From positions 1-47,602 of the forward strand of contig JAURGK010000019.1 in assembly GCA_030833845.1 (NCBI GenBank): a DNA stretch of 47,602 bases, written 5' to 3'. The notes under the pieces are model-generated. The model worked only from the letters and a program-made list of their open reading frames with translations. It was not told where the DNA came from and did not search any database. Origin of the DNA: Crocinitomicaceae bacterium. GTDB taxonomy: Bacteria > Bacteroidota > Bacteroidia > Flavobacteriales_D > Crocinitomicaceae. Below are positions 33,889 through 42,029 of the stretch, in pieces (within the stretch, counting starts at the first letter, position 1; every line of letters begins with the position of its first letter). A program made the translations under genes and the position numbers.

Positions 33889-35225
33889 CAGCTTTTGTAG
33901 TTTTTAAGAAAATGGTAGAGTAAGCGTACACCCGCACCAGTACCCCCGTCTCCTTTGTAGTTTTCTGGAGCATCTAACCATGCAGGGCCTGCAATATCCA
34001 TGTGCACATAGGGGGCCTTCACAAAATGACCAAGGAATTTTCCTGCGGATATCATGCCTGCATTGGGACCGCCAATATTTTTAAGATCGGCAATTTTTGA
34101 TTTCATGTGTTTTTTGTAATCATCCCAGAAAGGAAAACGAACAACGCGTTCATGCACGGCAAAGCCACTTTTTTCTAATTGTTCGAATACTTCATCTGGG
34201 GCGTCGCCCATGATGATACTTGCTTCAGTTCCAATGGCGCGCAGCGCAGCTCCTGTAAGTGTAGCTGCATCAATGACGAGTTCAGGGTCATACTTTTTTG
34301 AGTAAGCAAGCGCATCGGCTAAAATCATTCGGCCTTCCGCATCAGTATTCAATACCTCAACGGTTGTGCCATCGTACATCGTTATGACATCACCTGGCGC
34401 ATAGGCATTGCCACCAGGACGATTGTCTGTGGCAGGCAATAAAGCGATCACGTATAAAGGAAGTTTTTCAAGGGCAGCTAAGTAAAGCACCGAGGCCATG
34501 GTGGCAGCCCCTGCCATATCTCCTTTCATCGTATCCATACTTCCAGGAGTTGGCTTTAAGCTCAAACCTCCTGTGTCGTATACCACCCCTTTGCCAACCA
34601 AAACGATGGGCTTCTCATTGATAGCATGATGGGGTTTGTATGTGGCAATGGTAAAAGTGGGGGGGTCTATTGATCCTTTATTGACGGCCAACAAACCACC
34701 CATTTTAAGGGTTTCTAATTGTGTTTCTTCCAAAACTGCAACCTCAAAATTGGCTTCTTTTCCCAACTCAACCACTGCTTGAGCGAGTTGTTCTGCGTTG
34801 AGGTGAGAAACCGGCATATTTACCAAATCACGAGCCTTAAATACTGCCTTTGTGATGTGCTGCAGCTCGCTGATTTCTTCATCTGTGAGTAGGTTCCCAA
34901 CGCAAATTTCAGTAAACAATGCGTTTTCTTTTTGGCTAAAATATTTGTCAAATCGATAGCTTGACAAGAGCAATCCTTCAACTAAAGCATAGACCTCTCG
35001 ATTTTCGCCATTTTCGATCAAAAGGGTTTGTTGTGCGAGATGTAAGTTTTGCTCAATTGTACAACCATGAATACGTAATTCCTCGTTGTCTTGACTTGCT
35101 TTGATTTCAAATTCATACCCATCTTTGGTCTTAAAGAAGTCAAAATTTTTAGACTTAGTTTCGGATGGAATAAAACGCACAGTGGCACCTGCTTTACTTT
35201 TTGATTTTCGAATAAGATTGATCAT
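33888..35225 (-). CDS. M17 leucyl aminopeptidase
   Basis: The protein has 445 residues. The C-terminal two thirds carry the M17 catalytic domain: VGKGVVYDTGGLSLKP with the metal-binding Lys/Asp, MDTMKGDMAGAATMA with the catalytic-site Asp, and the signature NTDAEGRMILADAL with metal-binding Asp and Glu. It removes N-terminal amino acids from peptides using two metal ions and works in the cytoplasm; no signal peptide is present. The N-terminal domain (residues 1-130) is the poorly conserved macro-like domain of the family. A TACCTTTG box lies 15 bases upstream. Confidence 0.93.
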   Translation of the reverse strand: MINLIRKSKSKAGATVRFIPSETKSKNFDFFKTKDGYEFEIKASQDNEELRIHGCTIEQNLHLAQQTLLIENGENREVYALVEGLLLSSYRFDKYFSQKENALFTEICVGNLLTDEEISELQHITKAVFKARDLVNMPVSHLNAEQLAQAVVELGKEANFEVAVLEETQLETLKMGGLLAVNKGSIDPPTFTIATYKPHHAINEKPIVLVGKGVVYDTGGLSLKPTPGSMDTMKGDMAGAATMASVLYLAALEKLPLYVIALLPATDNRPGGNAYAPGDVITMYDGTTVEVLNTDAEGRMILADALAYSKKYDPELVIDAATLTGAALRAIGTEASIIMGDAPDEVFEQLEKSGFAVHERVVRFPFWDDYKKHMKSKIADLKNIGGPNAGMISAGKFLGHFVKAPYVHMDIAGPAWLDAPENYKGDGGTGAGVRLLYHFLKNYKS

Positions 35226-35240
35226 GGCAATGAGTTTTTA

Positions 35241-35248
35241 CAAAGGTA
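35241..35248 (-). promoter_or_regulatory. -7 box, aminopeptidase-pdxA
   Basis: The minus strand reads TACCTTTG (exact TAnnTTTG), 15 bases before the aminopeptidase ATG at 35225, in the 32-base gap after mutY. Confidence 0.5.
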
Positions 35249-35257
35249 AAAAGAATG

Positions 35258-36292
35258 CTACTGCCCCACTGAAAATATTTGATGCCGGTGCGCATTTAGA
35301 AATTTATCTATCAAACGTGGAATAGGATGGTATTCTAAATCTGCTAAATCTAAATAGATTACTTCAGTATCGGCTGCGGCTGGAAAGTTATCTATAATGA
35401 AATACGCTGTAATTTTTTGATGTGTCAAGATGTGTTTGTATGCAGCACCCACTTGAACTTTGTCTTTGAGAAAGGTTATTTGTTCTGCCTCACTTTTAAA
35501 TTCTAAAAGTGGAAATTCAAACAGACCCTCCCAAATATCTTTGGGCTTTCGTTTGGTGAAGGCTAGCTGGTTTTTTGCATTGCGCACGAGGTGGTAAACA
35601 AAAAACCTTTGCTTGGTTTTTATTTTTTTTACTTTGTGGGGTAATTGTGCTATTTTATCTTCTCGCAAAGCCACACATGTAGCCACTACCGGGCACAGCG
35701 AACAATTTGGAGATACAGGTTTGCATTGCAAGGCGCCAAATTCCATGATAGCTTGGTTGTGCAGGGCTGGTTGTGCTTCATCGAGTAAGTCTTGGGCTAG
35801 CGTTTTAAAAAGACGTTCTCCTTCGCTTGAATTTATAGCTAATTCTATACCAAAGTACCTAGATAATACTCTGTAAACATTGCCGTCCACAACAGCATGT
35901 GGCAAGTTGTAGGCAAAGGAGGCTATAGCCGCTGCTGTATATGGCCCAATGCCCTTGAGTTGAATTAATTCTTTGTAGGTGGAAGGAAATTTTCCTTGGT
36001 AATTATCAACAATGCATTTGGCTGTTGCGTGCAAATTTCTACCGCGGCTGTAGTAGCCTAGTCCCTGCCAAAGGTTGAGCACTTCTTGCTCAGAAGCATT
36101 GGCCAAATCGTTGATACTTGGAAATCTTTCGATGAATCTATTATAGTAAGGAAGCCCTTGATCGACGCGTGTTTGCTGTAAAATAATTTCGCTCAACCAA
36201 ATGGCATACGGATGGTTTGTGTGCCTCCAAGGCAAATCGCGATGATGGACCTTATACCAATCTTTAAGTGCTTTTCGAAGCTCGTCAAACAT
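35258..36292 (-). CDS. mutY: A/G-specific adenine glycosylase
   Basis: The protein has 344 residues from the ATG at 36292. The open frame continues 28 codons further up but the MutY fold starts at MFDELRKALKDWY. It removes adenine mispaired with 8-oxoguanine. Visible features are the catalytic Glu35 in SEIILQQTRVDQG, the helix-hairpin-helix LKGIGPYTAAAI, the catalytic Asp near residue 135 in VVDGNVYRV, a 4Fe-4S cluster C-x6-C-x2-C-x5-C at about 189-205 (CKPVSPNCSLCPVVATC), and a C-terminal NUDIX-like domain that reads oxoG. It is divergent from the HU gene. Confidence 0.95.
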   Translation of the reverse strand: MFDELRKALKDWYKVHHRDLPWRHTNHPYAIWLSEIILQQTRVDQGLPYYNRFIERFPSINDLANASEQEVLNLWQGLGYYSRGRNLHATAKCIVDNYQGKFPSTYKELIQLKGIGPYTAAAIASFAYNLPHAVVDGNVYRVLSRYFGIELAINSSEGERLFKTLAQDLLDEAQPALHNQAIMEFGALQCKPVSPNCSLCPVVATCVALREDKIAQLPHKVKKIKTKQRFFVYHLVRNAKNQLAFTKRKPKDIWEGLFEFPLLEFKSEAEQITFLKDKVQVGAAYKHILTHQKITAYFIIDNFPAAADTEVIYLDLADLEYHPIPRLIDKFLNAHRHQIFSVGQ

Positions 36293-36313
36293 TAATTTTG
36301 AAATTTTTTGCCT

Positions 36314-36321
36314 GAAAATTA
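36314..36321 (-). promoter_or_regulatory. Likely -7 box, mutY
   Basis: The minus strand reads TAATTTTC, seven of eight positions of TAnnTTTG, 21 bases before the mutY ATG at 36292. It is divergent from the HU promoter. Confidence 0.35.
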
Positions 36322-36343
36322 CGCATATATACTTTCTGTGGAG

Positions 36344-36351
36344 TATTTTTG
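36344..36351 (+). promoter_or_regulatory. -7 box, HU gene
   Basis: TATTTTTG (exact TAnnTTTG) lies 38 bases before the HU ATG at 36390. Confidence 0.45.
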
Positions 36352-36389
36352 CCCCCGCAATTAAACACCAAATCAATTAACTAAGAAAT

Positions 36390-36680
36390 ATGACAAAAGC
36401 AGATATCGTTGCAAATATTGCAGAAGAGACCGGATTGGAAAGAGCAGAAGCACTCCGTGCAGTAGAGGCTTTTATGAACAACATCAAAGCATCTATGGCC
36501 GACGGAAAAAATGTATACCTACGTGGATTTGGAAGTTTTGTGGTTAAAGAACGTGCTCAGAAAACAGGCCGCAATATTTCTAAAAACACAACGATTATCA
36601 TTCCAGCACACAATATTCCTTCTTTCAAGCCATCAAAAACCTTTGTTGACGAAGTGAAGAACAAAGTGAAAGTGAAATAA
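36390..36680 (+). CDS. HU-family DNA-binding protein
   Basis: The protein has 96 residues, the standard HU/IHF length. It begins MTKADIVANIAEETGL and has the GFGSFVVKERAQKTGRN arm, where the intercalating arm would run through about residues 48-75, and a C-terminal FKPSKTFVDEVK helix. It is a nucleoid-associated protein that bends DNA as a dimer. At the arm tip the family's Pro is met by IIIPAHNIPSFKP, which fits. The basic C-terminal tail KNKVKVK adds charge. It ends at a strong terminator that overlaps the next promoter. Confidence 0.95.
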   Translation: MTKADIVANIAEETGLERAEALRAVEAFMNNIKASMADGKNVYLRGFGSFVVKERAQKTGRNISKNTTIIIPAHNIPSFKPSKTFVDEVKNKVKVK

Positions 36681-36706
36681 CATTTCTTTTTCTCTGAAAA
36701 ATATAT

Positions 36707-36714
36707 TACCTTTG
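36707..36714 (+). promoter_or_regulatory. -7 box, mini ribosomal-type gene
   Basis: TACCTTTG (exact TAnnTTTG) ends on the first base of the HU terminator stem. RNA starting a few bases downstream would lack the 5' arm of that hairpin, so the terminator should not stop it. The mini gene's 5' leader would be about 60 nt. Confidence 0.5.
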
Positions 36715-36743
36715 CACTCCCTTAACGGGGGTGCATTTTTTTT
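36714..36743 (+). terminator. Intrinsic terminator after HU
   Basis: GCACTCCC (36714-36721) and GGGGGTGC (36727-36734) form an 8-bp stem with one G-T pair around TTAAC, followed by A and eight T. It lies 33 bases after the HU stop codon. Confidence 0.9.
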
Positions 36744-36778
36744 GTAACAAAGTACTTAACATATAATACCTTCTCATT

Positions 36779-36871
36779 ATGCCAAGCGGTAAAAAAAGAA
36801 AAAGACATAAGATGGCGACGCACAAGCGTAAAAAAAGACTTAGAAAAAATCGCCACAAGAAGAAGAAATAA
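36779..36871 (+). CDS. 30-residue AURKAIP1/COX24-domain basic protein
   Basis: The ATG at 36779 opens a 30-codon frame that begins MPSGKKRKRHKMATHKRKK and ends RHKKKK; 20 of 30 residues are Lys, Arg or His. This matches the tiny 'AURKAIP1/COX24 domain-containing' proteins annotated throughout the Bacteroidota. They are related to the C-terminus of mitoribosomal protein mS38 (AURKAIP1), so this is very probably a small ribosomal protein. It is too short for ordinary ORF length cut-offs. It lies between HU and RNase G, with its own promoter box overlapping the HU terminator. Confidence 0.88.
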   Translation: MPSGKKRKRHKMATHKRKKRLRKNRHKKKK

Positions 36872-36898
36872 TCCTTCTTTCTTTCATGTAAACGCATA

Positions 36899-36928
36899 GA
36901 GAGCTCATTGATATTTCTTTGAGCTTTC
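36899..36928 (+). terminator. Hairpin after the mini ribosomal gene (weak terminator candidate)
   Basis: Bases 36899-36907 pair with 36920-36928 (9 bp, one G-T pair) around a 12-base loop. Only short T runs follow. It lies 27 bases before the GTG of the RNase G gene, so it may end the mini-gene transcript, act as a partial terminator, or structure the RNase G leader. RNase E/G genes in other bacteria are autoregulated through their leaders, which makes the last option worth noting but unproven. Confidence 0.35.
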
Positions 36929-36955
36929 ATTGTTTCATCCTATAAACAATTTCAA

Positions 36956-38503
36956 GTGAATTTAGAACTCGTTGTAGACGCTCGCTCAAACGGCGTCTGG
37001 ATAGCATTGTTGCGCGACGGGAAGTTAATCGAGTTGCACGAAGATCGCGGCAACACAGACTTCTCAGTTGGCGACGTCTATCTTGGGCGGGTGCGTCGTG
37101 TGGCCAATGGGCTCAACGCGGCTTTTGTCGATGTGGGTTATGAAAAAGATGCCTTTTTGCATTATCATGACCTCGGCCCACAATACGCATCATTTTCAAA
37201 ATACGTCAAGGATAGTATCAACGGTAAGCAAAATGTTGCTGACCTTCAATATTTCAAATTAGAAAAGGAACTCGCAAAAGACGGTAAAGTTTCTAATACT
37301 TTATCCGCATCTCAAGCCATTTTGGTTCAAGTGGCCAAAGAACCCATTTCCCAAAAAGGACCAAGATTAAGCTCTGAAGTGACCCTTGCGGGTCGCTACT
37401 TGGTACTTGTTCCGTTTTCGGAAAAAATATCTGTTAGCCAAAAAATCAAAGACAGCGCTGAAAAAGATCGTCTCAAAGACCTAATGGACCGCATCAAGCC
37501 CAAAAACTTTGGTGTAATCATCCGTACGGTTGCTGAGAAAAAATCAACTTCAGACCTCGAAGCCGACCTGAGCAATCTTCTAGAAAAGTGGCGTACATTA
37601 CACGCAAACTTGAAGGGTGCACAACCTCCTAAACGTGTGCTCGGAGAGCTCAATACCACCAATTCCATCTTGCGAGATTTGCTCAATGGCAATTTCACGA
37701 ATATTCATGTCAATGACGAAACTATGGCCCTTCAAATGAAGGACTACATTTCAGAAATTGCACCAGGCCGTGAAAAAATTGTTCGTCATTACGATAACCG
37801 CATTGGTATTTTTGAGCGTTTCGGTATCAATAAACAAATAAAAACCCTCTTTGGTAAAAAGGTTCCATTGCCTAGTGGCGGATACCTTATTATTGAACAT
37901 ACTGAGGCAATGCACGTAATCGATGTCAATAGCGGTAATCGCAAAGGGGCAGACGGACAAGAATCCAATGCCTTGGCTACCAACATTGAGGCTGCTGAAG
38001 AAATTGCTAGAGTATTACAACTCCGAGATATGGGAGGCATTATTTGTGTAGACTTTATCGATATGCACGATCGTGAGAACAACAAGATTCTCTTTGAAAA
38101 AATGAAGGAATTCATGAAGAGTGATCGTGCCAAGCACAACATGATACCACCGTCAAAGTTTGGGGTCATTGAAATCACGCGTCAACGCGTACGCCCCGAG
38201 ACCGACATTCAAACCCATGAAAAGTGCCCTACTTGTAATGGCAGTGGCGAAGTTCAGGCCAGTATCTTGTTTGCTGAAGAGATTGAAACCAATCTAGACT
38301 ACTTGATCAATGACCGCAGAGTGAAAGGAATCAGTCTATTGGTTCATCCATATTTAGAAGCATTTTTCAAAAAAGGACTACTAAGTAGGCAGCTCAAATG
38401 GTTATTTAAGCACAAAACTTGGGTGCCCGTTCGGGGTGTAACAGCTAATCATTTGTTGCAATACACCTTTGTCGATAAAGAAAACAACGAAATTCCTTTA
38501 TAA
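36956..38503 (+). CDS. rng: Ribonuclease G / RNase E family endoribonuclease
   Basis: The protein has 515 residues. It cuts single-stranded RNA in rRNA maturation and mRNA decay in the cytoplasm. The S1 RNA-binding domain starts at VGDVYLGRVRRV (about 38) and includes AAFVDVGYEKDAFLHYHDLG. The S1 domain is longer than in E. coli RNase G, with an insertion around residues 75-105 (QYASFSKYVKDSINGKQN...). The catalytic metal Asp residues are in VIDVNSG (about 323) and CVDFIDM (about 366). The zinc-link motif CPTCNGSGE is at about 424-427. There is no long disordered C-terminus, so this is RNase G-like, not full RNase E. The start is GTG at 36956. Confidence 0.94.
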   Translation: MNLELVVDARSNGVWIALLRDGKLIELHEDRGNTDFSVGDVYLGRVRRVANGLNAAFVDVGYEKDAFLHYHDLGPQYASFSKYVKDSINGKQNVADLQYFKLEKELAKDGKVSNTLSASQAILVQVAKEPISQKGPRLSSEVTLAGRYLVLVPFSEKISVSQKIKDSAEKDRLKDLMDRIKPKNFGVIIRTVAEKKSTSDLEADLSNLLEKWRTLHANLKGAQPPKRVLGELNTTNSILRDLLNGNFTNIHVNDETMALQMKDYISEIAPGREKIVRHYDNRIGIFERFGINKQIKTLFGKKVPLPSGGYLIIEHTEAMHVIDVNSGNRKGADGQESNALATNIEAAEEIARVLQLRDMGGIICVDFIDMHDRENNKILFEKMKEFMKSDRAKHNMIPPSKFGVIEITRQRVRPETDIQTHEKCPTCNGSGEVQASILFAEEIETNLDYLINDRRVKGISLLVHPYLEAFFKKGLLSRQLKWLFKHKTWVPVRGVTANHLLQYTFVDKENNEIPL

Positions 38504-38977
38504 ATGGAGGCGCCAAGCGCTTACGATATCACACAAATGCTTCAGAAATCTGAGGCATTTTGTGCTTATCAGGAGCGCTGTAGTTTAGAAGTTGTAGAGA
38601 AATTAAATCGTTTGGGCGCCAATGCAGAACAAACGGAGCACATATTAGCAAAGCTTCGGGCCAATAATTTTTTAAATGACGCACGCTTTGCAGCTGCTTA
38701 CGCTACAGGTAAATTGCGCATCAAACATTGGGGAGTAAATAAAATCAAGCAGGGCCTGCAATTAAAAAGAATAGCACCTGAATTAATCAAAGAAGCGCTA
38801 ATTCAAATGTATGACCAAGAGAATTATTTTGGCATTTTACAAGAGTTGGCCCAGCGTAAATACAAGGACCTTTCTAAAGAAAAAGACCCCTGGATACGCA
38901 AGCAAAAGCTCTATCGCTTCTTGGCGTCCAGGGGTTTTAATTACGACGAATTTTCAGATTTGAAATTCGAATATTAA
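38504..38977 (+). CDS. recX: RecX family regulatory protein
   Basis: The protein has 157 residues with three repeated three-helix units, as in RecX. Recognisable blocks are ANNFLNDARFAAAYATGKLRIKHWGVNKIKQGL and the later repeat ending ...RKQKLYRFLASRGFNYDEF. RecX binds RecA filaments and modulates recombination. The ATG follows the RNase G stop codon with no gap, so the two genes are cotranscribed. The stop overlaps the stop of the convergent thioredoxin gene in a shared TTAA. Confidence 0.88.
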   Translation: MEAPSAYDITQMLQKSEAFCAYQERCSLEVVEKLNRLGANAEQTEHILAKLRANNFLNDARFAAAYATGKLRIKHWGVNKIKQGLQLKRIAPELIKEALIQMYDQENYFGILQELAQRKYKDLSKEKDPWIRKQKLYRFLASRGFNYDEFSDLKFEY

Positions 38978-39438
38978 TTCGCATTTAAGAGGGTTTGGGC
39001 TTCTGTAATCCAGATTTTTGAATCTGGGCCATATCCTTTTGAACCTAAGGGTTTGAGATCAATATTTCCATTGCTCGTTTTGACAGGAGTTACAAACCAA
39101 CAGGTAGGATAACCGCGCACACCAAACTGTTGTTGTAAGGAACGGTTTTGCTGCTTGAGCGCTTCTGTTTGTTCTTTGGCTCTTGGAAAGTCTAGTTCTA
39201 CCAACACGACGTTTTCTTTGGCCCATTTTTCAAACTCAGGAGTATTAAATACAGCTGCCTGAAGTTTATGACACCACCCGCACCAGTCTGAACCAGTAAA
39301 GAAAAGCATCATGGGCAGCCTTGACTTTTGTGCATAGGCTACTGCTTCATTAATGTCAGTATGCCATGTAAGCGTCGCTTTTTGTGCAAAACTGAGTTGT
39401 GCCAAAACAAGCATTGAAAAGAGAGCGAGTGTTTTCAT
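38974..39438 (-). CDS. Exported thioredoxin-fold protein
   Basis: The protein has 154 residues with a signal peptide at 1-18 (LSFAQ). The thioredoxin fold has the redox motif C53-G-W-C56 preceded by FFTGSDW, and a cis-Pro at Pro111 (RGYPTCWF). GSDWCGWC marks the 'thioredoxin_7'/DUF255-like secreted group common in Bacteroidota. It likely acts in thiol-disulphide exchange in the periplasm. Partners are unknown. The stop overlaps the recX stop by 4 bases. Upstream on its strand is TAACTTTA, one position off the -7 consensus. Confidence 0.85.
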   Translation of the reverse strand: MKTLALFSMLVLAQLSFAQKATLTWHTDINEAVAYAQKSRLPMMLFFTGSDWCGWCHKLQAAVFNTPEFEKWAKENVVLVELDFPRAKEQTEALKQQNRSLQQQFGVRGYPTCWFVTPVKTSNGNIDLKPLGSKGYGPDSKIWITEAQTLLNAN

Positions 39439-39527
39439 ATTATTTTTTTTCTAAAGTTAAGCATTCGATGTCAATAGACAAAAACCGTGCAAAACTTCTC
39501 AAGTACATGCATTAAAACAAATTTCTC

Positions 39528-39535
39528 TATATTCG
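39528..39535 (+). promoter_or_regulatory. Possible -7 box, TonB-dependent receptor
   Basis: TATATTCG matches seven of eight positions of TAnnTTTG, 16 bases before the ATG at 39552. Confidence 0.25.
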
Positions 39536-39551
39536 TTTCAAATTCTGAGCC

Positions 39552-41996
39552 ATGAATAAACTACTACAACTATTCATTTATGTTTTGCCTTTTAGCGTTT
39601 TGGCGCAATTACCGACCCAAACTGTGCGTGGAAAGGTTTTTGATAGCGAAACAAATTTCCCACTCACAGGAGCTAAAGTGCTTATCGAAGTAGACAATCA
39701 AAAATATATAGGTGCTGCCAATGAGGCGGGTGAGTTTTCAATTTTAAAAGTCCCTGTTGGCAAACACCAACTGAGTGCTACGGCACCTTTTTACGATCCA
39801 CGCGAACTTACTATTGAGGTGACCTCTGGCCGTGAATTGATCGTGCAAATTCCATTGCAAGAGAAGGTTTCAGAAAAACAAGATGTGCGTGTTGTAGGCC
39901 GTAAACAAGGAGAAGTGCTCAACGAAATGGCTGTCTTGTCGGCGCAGCAGTTCAGTGTGGAAGAAACCAACCGCTACCCCGGTTCTCGAATGGACCCCGC
40001 GCGCATGGCTTCAAATTTTGCGGGTGTCAACGGAGCAGACGATTCTAGAAATGACATCGTTGTTCGAGGTAATTCACCATTAGGTGTCATTTATCGCGTA
40101 GAGGGAATCGATATTCCAAATCCGAACCATTTTGCAATTTCGGGCACTTCGGGAGGTCCGGTCTCACTTCTCAATAACAAAATTTTGGGCAACTCTGATT
40201 TTTTTATGAGCGCTTTCCCGGCCGAATATGGCAACAGCCTATCGGGTGTTTTTGATTTGAAATTAAGAAGCGGCAATAGCAACCAGCATGAATTCACAGG
40301 CCAATTTGGCTTGCTCGGCACTGAATTCTTAGCCGAAGGGCCCTTAGGAAAGAATAGTAAGTCTAGCTATTTGGTAATGGGTCGTTACTCTACCTTGACA
40401 ATCTTTCAAAAATTGAATATCAATCTAGGTACGGATGCTATTCCAAAATATTACGATGGGGCATTTAAATTCAATTGGGTCTTGAAGAATGGTGGTCAGT
40501 TGGCATTCTTTGGCTTGGGGGGTAATTCTGATATTGCCATTGAAATTTCTGGCTTCAAGCAATACACCGAAGATTTGTATGGCGAAGGAGACCGCGATCA
40601 GTATTTTGGAACGAGCATGACCACCACGGGCCTCAATTACAAAAAGAGCATTAGCGAAAAAACCTTTATTTCTTCAACTTTAGCCTATAGCCAAGAAAAC
40701 CAGCGCACCAACCATAATTACCTGCGTAATCGCCGTCTTGACACCCTGACACAAGAAATCATTTTTGATACTATCTACCCGATGATGGCTTATAAATTTC
40801 AGGTCGAAAAAATCAGTGGTTACACAGCCCTTAATCATAAAATTTCTAAGCAGCATTTGATCAAAGCTGGGCTTAGTTTTGATTTAATCTCGATGAATTT
40901 CTTGGATTTTTGCCTATATAATTTAGACATTCCAGATGTTTATGAATTGCGTTGGTATTACCAAGGCACTGCTGCTCTCGTACAACCATTTGTGCAGTGG
41001 AAGTGGCGAATTTCAGACCATATGGATTTCACTGCAGGTATACACGCGCAATATTTTACGCTTACCAATAGTATCAGTCCTTTTGAACCGCGCCTGGGGT
41101 GGAAATACCGCATGGATAATGGACAGGCCATCTTTGCCGGTGGTGGTTTGCATAGCATGATTCAGCCTTACTACACGTATGCTTACAAAGTCTTGCCCGG
41201 AAACAACAATGCCAATAGCAATATGAACATGGATTTTTCTCGAAGCGCCCATTCTGGTATTGGTTACGAAAAATCATTCAACAAAGGCTTCAATATCAAA
41301 ACAGAAGCCTACTACCAATACCTATACAATATTCCTGTAACGGTAGCGCCATCTTCTTTTTCAATGATCAATGTAGGCAGTGGATTCTCTCGTTTGTTTG
41401 TTGATCAATTGCAAAATACTGGTGATGGTTACAACTATGGCCTTGAACTTACTGTTCAAAAATACTTTGACAAGACATTCTTCTTCTTGTTCTCTGGTAC
41501 GGTTTACAACTCTCAGTACCGCGGCAGCGATATGGTTTGGCGCAACACTTCTTACAACGGAAAATATGTTGTGAATTTCCTTGGAGGCAAAGAATTCAAA
41601 GTTGGAGAACGCAGTATTATAGGTATTGGTGGAAAAGTTACTGCAGCTGGAGGCAAACGATATGGTTTGGTAGATATAGCCACCACAAATAGCATGAAGG
41701 AAATTATTTTCCAGGATTCAATGTTCAATGAGCTGCAATTCAAAGACTATTTCCGTGCCGACCTCAAAATTTCTTGGCGTAAAAATGCCGACCGCGTTAC
41801 CCATGAGTTTGGTTTAGATTTAGTTAATATCTTGGGAACTAAAAATCTTTTAACACTTGCTTACCGACCGCCACTTACTACTCAAGATTTTGCCGCTCAG
41901 CAAAACGGGACCTTCTTACCATATTCTGAAAAGACACAACTAGGTTTTTTCCCAATTTTCTATTACAAGATAGATTTTAGGGCACATTCTAAATAG
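39552..41996 (+). CDS. TonB-dependent receptor with N-terminal CarboxypepD-like domain
   Basis: The protein has 814 residues. Signal peptide (1-18), then a carboxypeptidase-regulatory-like beta domain (about 20-105, starting TVRGKVFDSETNFPLTGAKV). The TonB plug follows at about 115-225 with NDIVVRGNSPLGVIYRVEGIDI, GTSGGPVSLLNN and AEYGNSLSGVFDLKLRSG. The rest is the 22-strand barrel with aromatic-rich strands. It imports a substrate across the outer membrane using ExbB-ExbD-TonB. There is no SusD partner next door, so this is not a standard SusC/SusD polysaccharide locus, and the substrate is unknown. It stands alone between the divergent thioredoxin gene and the HAD gene. Confidence 0.93.
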   Translation: MNKLLQLFIYVLPFSVLAQLPTQTVRGKVFDSETNFPLTGAKVLIEVDNQKYIGAANEAGEFSILKVPVGKHQLSATAPFYDPRELTIEVTSGRELIVQIPLQEKVSEKQDVRVVGRKQGEVLNEMAVLSAQQFSVEETNRYPGSRMDPARMASNFAGVNGADDSRNDIVVRGNSPLGVIYRVEGIDIPNPNHFAISGTSGGPVSLLNNKILGNSDFFMSAFPAEYGNSLSGVFDLKLRSGNSNQHEFTGQFGLLGTEFLAEGPLGKNSKSSYLVMGRYSTLTIFQKLNINLGTDAIPKYYDGAFKFNWVLKNGGQLAFFGLGGNSDIAIEISGFKQYTEDLYGEGDRDQYFGTSMTTTGLNYKKSISEKTFISSTLAYSQENQRTNHNYLRNRRLDTLTQEIIFDTIYPMMAYKFQVEKISGYTALNHKISKQHLIKAGLSFDLISMNFLDFCLYNLDIPDVYELRWYYQGTAALVQPFVQWKWRISDHMDFTAGIHAQYFTLTNSISPFEPRLGWKYRMDNGQAIFAGGGLHSMIQPYYTYAYKVLPGNNNANSNMNMDFSRSAHSGIGYEKSFNKGFNIKTEAYYQYLYNIPVTVAPSSFSMINVGSGFSRLFVDQLQNTGDGYNYGLELTVQKYFDKTFFFLFSGTVYNSQYRGSDMVWRNTSYNGKYVVNFLGGKEFKVGERSIIGIGGKVTAAGGKRYGLVDIATTNSMKEIIFQDSMFNELQFKDYFRADLKISWRKNADRVTHEFGLDLVNILGTKNLLTLAYRPPLTTQDFAAQQNGTFLPYSEKTQLGFFPIFYYKIDFRAHSK

Positions 41997-42014
41997 CACA
42001 ATTTAAATTCCTGC

Positions 42015-42022
42015 TAACTTTG
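42015..42022 (+). promoter_or_regulatory. -7 box, HAD gene
   Basis: TAACTTTG (exact TAnnTTTG) ends seven bases before the ATG at 42030, in the 33-base gap after the receptor gene. Confidence 0.5.
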
Positions 42023-42029
42023 TATTTCT

